NCBI GenBank assembly: GCA_030824725.1
Contig: JAPJRE010000185.1
Location: forward strand, 1-7,847
Direction of reading: 5' to 3'
Length of the DNA: 7,847 nt
From: Sphingomonas sp.
Lineage (GTDB): Bacteria; Pseudomonadota; Alphaproteobacteria; Sphingomonadales; Sphingomonadaceae
Both the position numbers and the translations under genes were made by a program. The notes below the pieces were generated by a model. It worked only from the letters and a program-made list of their open reading frames with translations. It made no database searches and had not been told where the DNA came from. This document shows positions 1-6,006 of this stretch, piece by piece (the stretch's first letter is position 1; each line of letters starts with the position of its first letter).

Positions 1-1089
1 GTGCTGCGCTGGGTCGGCATCGCCTTCATCCTCTCGGCGCTCGGCTGCGCGCTGGCCTGGGATCTCGGCAGCTTCGTGCTGTTCCGCTTCATCGGCGGGC
101 TGGCGATAGGCGGCGCCTCGGTCCTGGCACCGGTCTTCATCGCCGAGATCAGCCCGAGCGCGCGACGCGGCGCGCTGGTCGGCCTGTTCCAGCTTTCGAT
201 CGTGAGCGGCATCCTCGCCGCCTATTGCAGCAACGCCATCGTCGCGGCGCTGCTGCACGACGGCAGCGGCTGGCGCTGGGATCTCGGCGTGATGGTCGTG
301 CCCGGCCTGATCTTCCTGGTCGCGATGTTCACCATCCCGCAGAGCCCGCGCTGGCTCGCGTCGCGCGGCCGCGAGAGCGAGGCGCTCGATGCCGCCGCCC
401 GCATCGGCCTCACCGACTGGACGCTCACCGCGCCTGACCCGGAGGCGGCACTCGGCGAACGGCTGTCGTGGCGCCGCCACCGCAAGCCGATCCTGCTTGC
501 CATCGCGGTGGCCAGCTTCAACCAGCTCACCGGCATCAACGCAATTCTCTATTATCTGAACGACATCTTCGCCGCCGCGGGGTTCAGCCAGATTTCCGCC
601 GACATACAGGCCGTCTCGATCGGCGCGGCGAACTTGCTCGCGACGCTTCTGGCGATGACGCTGATCGACCGCGTCGGCCGGCGCACGCTGCTGCTCGTCG
701 GTGCCGCGGGGACCACGCTGGCGCTGGCGGGCGTGGCGAGCGTCTATTCGGGCACGGGCCGCGAAGCGCTGCTGCTGCCGCTGCTGGTGCTGTTCATCGC
801 CTTCTTCGCGGTATCGCAAGGCGCGGTGATCTGGGTCTATCTGTCGGAGATCTTTCCCACCCAGGTCCGCGCGCGCGGGCAGGCGCTGGGGAGCGCCACC
901 CACTGGATCTGGGCCGCGCTGCTCAGCTTCGGCTTCCCGGTCGTCGCCCAGACCTTCGATCGCAGCGTGCCCTTCTGGTTCTTCGCGGCGGCAACCCTGC
1001 TCCAGCTGGTGGTGGTCTGGCGCTTCTTTCCGGAAACCAAGGGCATCGGGCTGGAGCGGATGGAAGCGGCGCTGCAGCGCCCGCGCTGA
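1..1089 (+). CDS. MFS sugar porter family transporter, N-terminus cut by window edge
   Basis: This is an inner-membrane, probably proton-coupled, monosaccharide permease of the sugar porter family (XylE/AraE/GLUT type). The reading frame is open from base 1. The first visible residues match the start of transmembrane segment 3, so about 80 residues (TM1, TM2 and the first GRR loop) lie outside the window; the GTG at base 1 is not the real start. In order one sees the SARRG loop after TM4, PQSPRWL (family signature PESPRWL, here with Q for E) near residue 113, the TM7 sugar-binding segment FNQLTGIN near 173, the DRVGRR loop near 223, WVYLSEIFPTQVRARG near 277 in and after TM10, and the C-terminal PETKG near 346. 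These are signatures of the whole family and do not fix the substrate. The arabinan-type neighbours make L-arabinose or another pentose the first guess. It runs in the same direction as the DUF1080 gene 188 bases downstream. Confidence 0.92.
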   Translation: MLRWVGIAFILSALGCALAWDLGSFVLFRFIGGLAIGGASVLAPVFIAEISPSARRGALVGLFQLSIVSGILAAYCSNAIVAALLHDGSGWRWDLGVMVVPGLIFLVAMFTIPQSPRWLASRGRESEALDAAARIGLTDWTLTAPDPEAALGERLSWRRHRKPILLAIAVASFNQLTGINAILYYLNDIFAAAGFSQISADIQAVSIGAANLLATLLAMTLIDRVGRRTLLLVGAAGTTLALAGVASVYSGTGREALLLPLLVLFIAFFAVSQGAVIWVYLSEIFPTQVRARGQALGSATHWIWAALLSFGFPVVAQTFDRSVPFWFFAAATLLQLVVVWRFFPETKGIGLERMEAALQRPR

Positions 1090-1264
1090 ACGGAGCACCA
1101 CATCCGCGCTTTGGCGGGTAAATCGTTGCGCCATTTGTGAAACGCAGGCGTCCGGAAGGTTGCCTTGCCGCAATTTTTCAGTGGAGTGTCCCCGCCGGAT
1201 CACGATAAGACGACGCCGCGCCCCGGCGCACCCGGAGCGATCCGGTCCTCGCCCAGCCTCGCAC

Positions 1265-1269
1265 AAGGA
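1265..1269 (+). promoter_or_regulatory. Ribosome binding site that decides the DUF1080 start
   Basis: AAGGA ends at 1269 and is followed by 8 bases before the ATG at 1278. The earlier in-frame ATG at 1269 overlaps this purine stretch and would have no usable Shine-Dalgarno site, so 1278 is the better start. Confidence 0.6.
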
Positions 1270-1277
1270 TGCCGTTG

Positions 1278-2213
1278 ATGCTCCGTTCGCTCGCCCTTCT
1301 CCTCGCCCTGCCGATGGCTACCCCGGCGCAGGATTCGAAGGATCTCGCGCGCGCCCTGGCCGGCGAGGCGCCCGCGATGCTCCAGCGGCTCGCGCTGGTC
1401 GATCTGCCGCGACCGACCGGAAAGGCGATCGCGCTGTTCGACGGCACGTCGCTGCACGAATGGCAGCCCTGGCTCGGCTATGCGGACCCCGCCCTTACCT
1501 ATCGGGGAGATCCGGGGGCGACGCCGGTGGGCACGTCGCGCGATACCAGCGGCGACTTCGCGGTCCGCATGGTCGACGGCGCACCGGCGATCTGGGTGAA
1601 GGGGGAGACCTGGGGCAGCCTGGTCCACCGCGCCGACCTGCACGACTATCACCTGCGCCTCGAATATAAATGGGGCGCGAAGCGGTGGGCGCCGCGCGCG
1701 AGCCAGTCGCCCAACAACGGCCTGCTGTACCACACCCATGGCCGGCCGGGGGAAGTGTTCGGCACCTGGCAACCCTCGGTGGAATTCGAGATCATGAAGG
1801 GCTCCACCGGCATGCTGGTGATGGTGGGCAAGCAGCTGCGCGCCCATGCCACGGTCGCCTTCGATCCGTCGCTGATCGCCCCGCACCTCCGCTTCCGCAC
1901 CGACGGGCGCGTGGTGGACATGGTCAACGGCACGCCGACCTGGAATGTCGAAGCCGCGTCCGACGCCGAGAAGCCGGAAGGCGCATGGAACACGCTCGAC
2001 CTCTATGTCGTCGGCGATCGCGCCGTGCATGTCGTCAACGGCGTGCCGGTGGCGGAGGCGCGCGACCTGGCGGTGATCGGCCCCGACGGCAAGCGCCTCC
2101 CCCTCACCCATGGCCGGATCCAGCTGCAGTCGGAAGGGGCCGAAACCTGGTTTCGGCGCATCACCGTCGAGCCGATCCGCAGCCTTCCCCGGATCGTCGC
2201 AAGGCCGGCCTGA
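1278..2213 (+). CDS. Exported DUF1080 (3-keto-disaccharide hydrolase-like) protein
   Basis: The 311-residue product begins with a Sec signal peptide: MLR, a leucine/alanine-rich core, and probable cleavage after TPA at about residue 17. The mature part matches the DUF1080 / 3-keto-disaccharide hydrolase fold (PF06439, a concanavalin-like beta sandwich). The entry strand is LFDGTSLHEW (53-62), followed by YHLRLEYKWG (124-133), the NNGLLYH strand (146-152), WQPSVEFEI (164-172), a VNG turn (253-255), and the closing GRIQLQSEGAETWFRRITVEP (279-299 region). Characterised relatives hydrolyse 3-keto-glycosides made by periplasmic glycoside 3-dehydrogenases, but many DUF1080 proteins have no known substrate, so the activity here is inferred. 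The start at 1278 is preferred over 1269 because of the AAGGA spacing. The 188 bases between the MFS gene and this one show no convincing terminator or promoter, so co-transcription with the permease is possible. The protein probably acts in the periplasm. Confidence 0.85.
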   Translation: MLRSLALLLALPMATPAQDSKDLARALAGEAPAMLQRLALVDLPRPTGKAIALFDGTSLHEWQPWLGYADPALTYRGDPGATPVGTSRDTSGDFAVRMVDGAPAIWVKGETWGSLVHRADLHDYHLRLEYKWGAKRWAPRASQSPNNGLLYHTHGRPGEVFGTWQPSVEFEIMKGSTGMLVMVGKQLRAHATVAFDPSLIAPHLRFRTDGRVVDMVNGTPTWNVEAASDAEKPEGAWNTLDLYVVGDRAVHVVNGVPVAEARDLAVIGPDGKRLPLTHGRIQLQSEGAETWFRRITVEPIRSLPRIVARPA

Positions 2214-2250
2214 TCCACTGCGCGCGCGGCCCGCACGCCCCTTCCAGAAT

Positions 2251-2291
2251 TTTCAATATTGCACTACAACGCGTTGTTATGGTAGCTTTTT
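2251..2291 (+). promoter_or_regulatory. AT-rich promoter region with 12-base palindrome before the GAF gene
   Basis: An AT-rich island stands out from the GC-rich surroundings. It contains the perfect palindrome ACAACGCGTTGT (2266-2277). TG at 2275-2276 followed by TATGGT (2278-2283) resembles an extended -10 element, so a protein bound to the palindrome would block it. No strong -35 is seen at the right distance. The CG-centred palindrome resembles LacI-type operators, but no regulator gene is in the window. A weak terminator role for the DUF1080 gene (CTAC/GTAG pairing followed by five T at 2287-2291) cannot be excluded. Confidence 0.35.
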
Positions 2292-2356
2292 ATTGAATGA
2301 GTAGCGGGGCCGGGAGCGTGGCGTAGGAACAGGGTGGAAGCGGCGCGGCCTGCGTG

Positions 2357-2893
2357 ATGGAACTGCGCCGGCAGACACGGGTGCTGACCAGCGGCGTCTT
2401 CGGCATGCAGGGCGACGCCGAACTCTCGCAGATCGTCGAGCAGGCCGCCTCGGAAACCGAGTTTCCCTATGCCGCCGTCTCCATCGTCGATCGGTCGCGG
2501 CTCTGGCTCGCCGTCGCCTATGGCTTCGATCCAAGGGAGTTCACCAGGCCGGACAGGTTCTGCGATGCGGCGATCCAGGTGCCCGGCTTCGCGCCGCTCT
2601 GCGTTGCCGATGGCTGGGCCGAACCGCGCTTCAAATTCGCCCCCGCGGTGATCGAGGTGAACGAGCGCGCCTATTATGGCGCCCCCCTCGTCACCAGCGA
2701 CGGCTTCGCGCTGGGCACGCTGTGCCTGCTGGACCAGAAGCCGCGCAGGATCCGCCAGGCGGCGCTCGCGGCTTACCGCGCTAGCCTCGACTGCCTCCGG
2801 AGTCATCGATCGCACCCCCAATGCCGTCGCCCATGCAGAATATGCGATCGCCGAGCTTTCCGCGCGCCTGCGCTTTGCCGTGGCCGAGCATGA
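2357..2893 (+). CDS. Small GAF-domain protein, C-terminus altered by a frame break
   Basis: This is a soluble, cytoplasmic-looking sensor-type protein with a single GAF domain. Residues about 19-127 carry the features of stand-alone GAF proteins in this group: FPYAAVSIVD (an early strand), WLAVAYGFD, DRFCDAAI, VADGWAEPRF, and YYGAPLVTSDGFALGTLCLLD. The ligand cannot be told from the sequence. GTG 2354 and ATG 2357 are adjacent; ATG is chosen. GGTGGAAG (2333-2340) is rather far upstream, so the start is not firmly set. As written, the frame runs on past the GAF core into an arginine/cysteine-rich stretch with poor codon use and stops at 2893. The expected helical tail is instead found one base out of phase (see 2775-2978). 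Correcting the frame would give about 206 residues. The gene therefore looks broken, or the base sequence has an error. No enzymatic output domain (kinase, GGDEF, histidine phosphotransfer) follows. Confidence 0.72.
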   Translation: MELRRQTRVLTSGVFGMQGDAELSQIVEQAASETEFPYAAVSIVDRSRLWLAVAYGFDPREFTRPDRFCDAAIQVPGFAPLCVADGWAEPRFKFAPAVIEVNERAYYGAPLVTSDGFALGTLCLLDQKPRRIRQAALAAYRASLDCLRSHRSHPQCRRPCRICDRRAFRAPALCRGRA

Positions 2894-2978
2894 CGAGGCG
2901 GCAATTGCGGTGCTGGACGAAGAACTCCGCCAGTTCGAAGCGAAACTGAAGCCCCGCTGGAAATCGCCGCCCTCCTGA
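2775..2978 (+). pseudogene. Out-of-frame C-terminal tail of the GAF gene
   Basis: In the frame one base on from the GAF gene, a convincing coding stretch runs to a TGA at 2976-2978. Third positions are strongly G/C. The residues form an amphipathic, charged helix, including AEYAIAELSARLRFAVAEHD and then EELRQFEAKLKPRW. There is no credible start codon or ribosome site for it as an independent gene: the nearest in-frame GTG is at 2880, inside the helix. Removing one base near 2773-2774 (the TT of GGCTTACC) joins it smoothly to the GAF frame. The break can be placed only between about 2740 and 2800. No slippery heptamer was seen, so a mutation or a sequencing error is more likely than programmed frameshifting. 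Confidence 0.6.
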
Positions 2979-2992
2979 GCCGCGCATTTCCC

Positions 2993-3038
2993 CGCCGCCT
3001 CGCGGCGCGATGATGCGAACCGCTGGCACCTGCGCCAG
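2993..3038. terminator. Two small GC hairpins between convergent genes
   Basis: Between the GAF tail and the DUF6683-like gene lie CGCCGC-ctc-GCGGCG (2993-3007) and CTGGC-acctgc-GCCAG (3023-3038). They sit where both convergent transcripts should end, but neither is followed by a T-run on either strand. Termination is therefore only a suggestion from position. Confidence 0.25.
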
Positions 3039-3072
3039 GGGGCACCGCCATGCAGCAGGGTCGGCCGGCGAG

Positions 3073-3567
3073 TCAGCCGATGCCGAGCCCCTTCTCGTTG
3101 ATCCGCAGCCGTGCCGGATCGATGCCGAGCAGCGCCCGCAGATACGAACCGCCCGCGGCCTTGAGCATGCCCGATTGCGCGGCGTCGGTCTTCTCGTTCA
3201 GCGCCTCGCGAGCAGCGCCCAGATAGGTTGCGGGCATGACGATCGTCACCCGGTCCTGCACCTCGGCCGGCCCCGATTTCGCCCCGGCGGCGATGCCACG
3301 CATCTGCGCGTACAGCGCGCGGAACCCGGCGTCGCTCAGTTCTGCATCGGCGAACGCTATGTGGCTTGCTGCGGTAAGCATGGCCAAGGCGCCGGCGGGA
3401 TCCCCGGCCGTGACGCCGAGTTGCCGATCGAACTGGCCGTATCGCCGATACAGCTCCACGAAAAGCGCCGTCGCCTTGCCACGTTGATCCGCCGGGAAGG
3501 CCGCGGCGAGTTCCCCGGCCACCTGCTGCACCATCGCCGCGGCAATAGGCGCGACGGGAGCGGGCAC
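3073..3567 (-). CDS. Hypothetical protein resembling the C-terminal half of DUF6683 proteins
   Basis: The frame gives 164 residues from a GTG at 3567, or 153 from the ATG at 3534. GTG is preferred because AGGG lies about 11 bases upstream, close to the end of the arabinanase gene; the ATG has no ribosome site. The protein is helical and alanine-rich: ADQRGKATALFVELYRRYGQF, then GDPAGALAMLTAASHIAF, FRALYAQMRGIA, and a closing YLRALLGIDPARLRINEKGLG. This pattern, with an Asp-Pro-Ala helix in the middle and a G-(I/L)-D ... L-R-(I/L) ... G-L ending, is what I recall of DUF6683 proteins. That assignment is from memory and tentative. Such proteins usually start with a signal peptide and a longer N-terminal part. 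Neither is present here, because the arabinanase gene ends only 13 bases upstream, so this may be a decapitated remnant or a cytoplasmic short version. It is probably co-transcribed with the arabinanase. Function is unknown. Confidence 0.55.
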   Translation of the reverse strand: MPAPVAPIAAAMVQQVAGELAAAFPADQRGKATALFVELYRRYGQFDRQLGVTAGDPAGALAMLTAASHIAFADAELSDAGFRALYAQMRGIAAGAKSGPAEVQDRVTIVMPATYLGAAREALNEKTDAAQSGMLKAAGGSYLRALLGIDPARLRINEKGLGIG

Positions 3568-3580
3568 GGGGCGGTACGCC

Positions 3581-4579
3581 CTAGGCCATGGGCCAGCCGT
3601 CCTGCGTCCAGCGCAAACGCTGGATCCGGAGCGTCGCTCTCCCACGCTGCTGCCGGTCATAGGCGTGATAGACGATGTACTCGCCGTCGCGCTGGTGAAG
3701 GATCGATGCCCCGCCGCGACCGACGAAGCGGCTGCCGTCGTCCTGGCCGCTGTCGAGCACGGTCGTCCCGCCGCCCTCCAGCATTGGGGTGCCGTCCCGG
3801 TCCACATAGGGTCCGTCGGGCGCCACAGACCGGCCGACCACCGTACGGTAGCTGCTCGCCGCCCCGCGGCAGCAGAAGTCGAACGACACGAACAGATAGT
3901 AATAGCGGCCATGGCGGACGATGAACGGCGCCTCCACCGCCCCCGGGCGCGGACGCTGCGCCAGCGCGCGCGGCGGGGGATCGCCGGCCAGCCGCAGGCC
4001 CGTGTCGGGATCGATGCGGATCAGCTTGATCCCCGTCCAGAAGCTGCCGAACACCAGCCAGGAACGCCCCGCCGCATCGGCGAACGCCATGGGATCGATC
4101 GCGTTGAAGTCGTCGCCGGTGCCGGACTGGATCACCGGCCCCCGATCGACCCAGTTCGCCGCCGGCGCCGCCGGATCGATCCGCGCGGTAGTGGCGAGTC
4201 CGATCGCGGATCGGTTCGTGCCAAAGGTGGAGACGGCATAATAGAGGCGGTACTGCCCCCTCGCCTTCGAGAGGTCCGGCGCCCAGATCCCGGTCGCCCC
4301 CGGCACCGCTGCTCGCACCCAGTCGGGCAGCGCGGTGTAGCTGCCGCCGTGCAGATCCCAGGTCCGCAGGTCGCGCGAGGTGCGGAGCGGCAGCAGCCCG
4401 GCCGCCTCCCCGGCATGGCCGGTGGTGAACAGATAATAGCGATCGCCATCCTTGAGGATCGATGGGTCATGCGCCGGGCTGATCGCGCCGGTGAGCGTGA
4501 CCGTGGGCACCTTCATGGCATTGCCGCCACTGCAGGCCCCGGCGAGCAACAGCGGCGCTAGCGGAAACATGCGCTTCAC
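3581..4579 (-). CDS. GH43 endo-arabinanase-like lipoprotein
   Basis: The product is a glycoside hydrolase family 43 enzyme (five-bladed beta-propeller), probably cutting alpha-1,5-arabinan. The start chosen is GTG 4579: AAGGA lies 8 bases upstream and it yields MKRMFPLAPLLLAGACSGG, a lipoprotein signal with Cys16 as the likely lipidated residue (box AGAC, slightly off the LAGC ideal). The length is 332 residues, normal for a single-domain enzyme. The catalytic set is visible: Asp38 in SPAHDPSI (general base), Asp162 in NAIDPM (pKa modulator), and Glu216 in GAVEAPF (general acid). IWAPDLS (99-104 region), FDFCCRGAASSYRTVVGRS (233-251) and the closing VYHAYD ... LRIQRLRW ... DGWP (303-330) are typical of the arabinanase branch rather than of xylosidases. 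A segment usually reading GPGG or GPGH is GRGG here (287-290). An exo-acting arabinofuranosidase role is possible. Lipidation puts it on the envelope, suited to first cuts on the polymer. Confidence 0.88.
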   Translation of the reverse strand: MKRMFPLAPLLLAGACSGGNAMKVPTVTLTGAISPAHDPSILKDGDRYYLFTTGHAGEAAGLLPLRTSRDLRTWDLHGGSYTALPDWVRAAVPGATGIWAPDLSKARGQYRLYYAVSTFGTNRSAIGLATTARIDPAAPAANWVDRGPVIQSGTGDDFNAIDPMAFADAAGRSWLVFGSFWTGIKLIRIDPDTGLRLAGDPPPRALAQRPRPGAVEAPFIVRHGRYYYLFVSFDFCCRGAASSYRTVVGRSVAPDGPYVDRDGTPMLEGGGTTVLDSGQDDGSRFVGRGGASILHQRDGEYIVYHAYDRQQRGRATLRIQRLRWTQDGWPMA

Positions 4580-4587
4580 GGCGAATG

Positions 4588-4592
4588 TCCTT
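4588..4592 (-). promoter_or_regulatory. Ribosome binding site deciding the GH43 lipoprotein start
   Basis: AAGGA on the - strand lies 8 bases before GTG 4579. It supports that start over the ATG at 4570 (6 residues of charge and context lost less cleanly) and over the in-frame ATG at 4642, which falls inside the shared upstream motif and would bury the lipoprotein signal. Confidence 0.65.
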
Positions 4593-4629
4593 GCAAGCGG
4601 AGAGCGGGCGGTTCGTCCATGATGCACTT

Positions 4630-4646
4630 TTAAGTCCGACATTAGA
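4630..4646 (-). promoter_or_regulatory. Shared GH43 upstream motif, copy B, with possible -10
   Basis: On the - strand the bases at 4642-4630 read ATGTCGGACTTAA, matching copy A (5840-5828) at 11 of 13 positions. The core GTCGGAC follows the GTCNGAC pattern of FadR/GntR-family operators. TCTAAT (4646-4641), five of six to the sigma-70 -10 consensus, overlaps its upstream edge, but no good -35 is seen. It lies about 50 bases before the lipoprotein GH43 start, in the 108-base gap after the upstream GH43 gene. This suggests the second GH43 gene has its own control even if read-through also occurs. Confidence 0.4.
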
Positions 4647-4687
4647 CCATCCCCCGCGTCTGAGGCATACCGTGGCCGGCCCTTCCC

Positions 4688-5719
4688 TCAGCCGACGCGC
4701 AGCGGCCCGTTCGCCACCGGCGCACCGAACACCGGAGAGCCATCGGCGGCGTAGCGGAAGTACTGCATCCGCGTGTGGCGGTTGGGGTCGAACAGCGGGT
4801 CGCCCTGGATCTCGGCATAGTCGCGGGCGTGGTAGACCAGCACGTCGCGGCCCTGCTCGTCGACGGTGAAACTGTTATGGCCGGGGCCGAAGATCCTGTG
4901 CTCCGCCGAGGTCTGGAACACCGGCACCGGCGATTTGGTCCAGCTGGCAGCGTCCATCAGGTCCGCATCGGCGCGGGCGGTGAGCATCCCCATGCAATAG
5001 CGCGCGTCGGTCGCGCTCGCCGAATAGGTCAGGAACAGCTTGCCGTTGCGGGTAAGCACCGCCGGCGCCTCGTTGACCTTGAAGCCCTGGACCTCCCAGT
5101 CAAGCGTCGGCACGGACAGGCGCACCGGCCTGGCCGCGAGCGTCAGCGCCGAGGCAAGCGGCGCGAGATACAGGTTGGAATTGGTATCGATTCCCGGTTC
5201 GCGCTGTGCCCAGGCGAGATAGCGGCGGCCCTTGTGGACGAAGCTGGTCGAATCGAGGTTGAAGCTGTCCCACGGCGTCTCGAGCTGGCCGAGCACGGAC
5301 CAGGTGCCGGTCATCGGATCCTTGCCCTCGCACACCACCGCATAGGTGCGGATGCGAAAGACGTCCTCGCCGCCACCGCTGGGGCCCGCGGCGAAATACA
5401 TCACCCATTTGCCGTCGATCAGGTGCAGTTCCGGAGCCCAGAGAAAGCCCGACATCGGTCCGCGCGCCTCGTGCCGCCACAGCACCCGCTCCTGCGCCGT
5501 CGCCAGGCCCGCAAGCGTCTTCGCGCGGCGGAGCACCAGCCGGTCATATTCGGGCACCGAGCCGGTCAGGTAATACCAGCCGTCGCTATGGCGGAACACC
5601 TGGGCATCGGCACGCTGCCGCACCACGGGGTTGACGATCGCCGGCGCTGCCGGCCGGGCGAGCGCAGGCGCAGCCGAAGCGGCTGCAGCACCCGCCAGGA
5701 AGAAACGTCGAGTCAGCAT
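4688..5719 (-). CDS. Tat-exported GH43 alpha-L-arabinofuranosidase-like enzyme
   Basis: This is a second GH43 enzyme (343 residues) of a different subgroup from its neighbour, probably an exo-acting arabinofuranosidase on arabino-oligosaccharides. The start is ATG 5719, with GGAGG (5725-5729) five bases away. The open frame extends 91 codons further upstream, but that part is arginine/serine-rich shadow. The N-terminus is LTRRFFLAGAAAA (2-14), a twin-arginine signal, with cleavage probably after ALA (19-21). The catalytic residues are Asp38 in QRADAQVF (general base), Asp156 in FNLDSTSF (pKa modulator) and Glu217 in KVNEAPAVL (general acid). FLWAPELHLIDGKW (92-105), TYSASATDARYCMG (231-244), FGPGHNSFTVDEQG (277-290) with the conserved His281, and LFDPNRHTRMQ (309-319) are hallmarks of this exo-type group. 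It should work folded in the periplasm on imported oligosaccharides. The receptor gene upstream is separated from it by a terminator, and the arabinanase gene follows after 108 bases. Confidence 0.9.
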   Translation of the reverse strand: MLTRRFFLAGAAAASAAPALARPAAPAIVNPVVRQRADAQVFRHSDGWYYLTGSVPEYDRLVLRRAKTLAGLATAQERVLWRHEARGPMSGFLWAPELHLIDGKWVMYFAAGPSGGGEDVFRIRTYAVVCEGKDPMTGTWSVLGQLETPWDSFNLDSTSFVHKGRRYLAWAQREPGIDTNSNLYLAPLASALTLAARPVRLSVPTLDWEVQGFKVNEAPAVLTRNGKLFLTYSASATDARYCMGMLTARADADLMDAASWTKSPVPVFQTSAEHRIFGPGHNSFTVDEQGRDVLVYHARDYAEIQGDPLFDPNRHTRMQYFRYAADGSPVFGAPVANGPLRVG

Positions 5720-5827
5720 CAGGTCCTCCGCCTTGCGTCCGCCGCCTGCGGGCGGTGCGGCGGGACACGAGCCGAAAACGGCGCCGACGCCCGACCTCGC
5801 ACCAGCCCTGGCGGATCTGTCATCGTA

Positions 5828-5857
5828 TTTAGTCAGACATATTTCGGCACGCGTCAA
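5828..5857 (-). promoter_or_regulatory. Promoter and shared motif, copy A, for the Tat GH43 gene
   Basis: On the - strand TTGACG (5857-5852) is a near-perfect -35. It is followed, at about the right distance, by ATGTCTGACTAAA (5840-5828), whose right part (ACTAAAT or similar) occupies the -10 position. The motif is the partner of copy B at 4630-4642. A factor bound at GTCTGAC would cover the -10, as expected for a repressor. The 108 bases down to the start codon form a fairly long leader in which no clear riboswitch or attenuator was seen. Confidence 0.45.
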
Positions 5858-5947
5858 CTGCCGAGGATCCGTTGCGGCACCGCGGGCAACAAATCGGCAC
5901 GGTGCGTGCGCGTCCCGGCGGGAGGGGACGCTGCAAGGGACAGGCGC

Positions 5948-5986
5948 AAAAGAAAAAGGCCCCGGCGATGATCGCCGAGGCCCTTT
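5948..5986 (-). terminator. Rho-independent terminator after the TonB-dependent receptor gene
   Basis: The stem pairs 5954-5968 with 5972-5986 around the 3-base loop TGA. It has 6 inner pairs, one C/A mismatch, 4 G/C pairs, one A/C mismatch, and 3 A/T pairs. On the - strand it is followed by TTTTTCTTTT (5957-5948), the expected U-run. It lies 20 bases past the receptor stop codon, so it should end most receptor transcripts before the GH43 genes. The matching A-run faces the + strand, where no gene reads toward it. Confidence 0.82.
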
Positions 5987-6006
5987 CCGCACGCGAGGCT
6001 ATTCGC

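Noticed and set aside
1090..1277. Promoter or terminator between the permease and DUF1080 genes
   Set aside because: GATAAG at 1204-1209 resembles a -10 but has no -35 at the right spacing, and the small hairpins lack a T-run.
1200..2111. 303-codon - strand frame opposite DUF1080
   Set aside because: It is a mirror of the DUF1080 codons, low-complexity in His/Arg/Ala, with no family likeness.
2740..2800. Programmed ribosomal frameshift in the GAF gene
   Set aside because: No slippery heptamer or evident downstream pseudoknot was seen, so mutation or sequence error is simpler.
3568..3912. Upstream extension of the DUF6683-like frame to 3912
   Set aside because: It overlaps the arabinanase gene out of phase and is Ser/Thr/Arg/Trp-rich noise. 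The believable part begins after the arabinanase stop.
3010..4561. Two long + strand frames (3010-3924 and 3665-4561) opposite the arabinanase-like gene
   Set aside because: They are antisense shadows of the GH43 and DUF6683-like frames, with no motif and no ribosome site.
4580..4642. ATG 4642 as start of the GH43 lipoprotein
   Set aside because: It has no Shine-Dalgarno site, would put 21 residues before a clear lipoprotein signal, and lies inside the shared upstream motif.
4775..5971. 398-codon open frame on the + strand opposite the Tat GH43 gene
   Set aside because: It is antisense to a gene with full catalytic motifs. Its composition is Arg/Ala/Gly/His-rich, with no recognisable domain, typical of GC-rich shadows.
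5720..5992. Extended start at 5992 for the Tat GH43 gene
   Set aside because: The extension covers the terminator and promoter region and would bury the twin-arginine signal. GGAGG supports ATG 5719.
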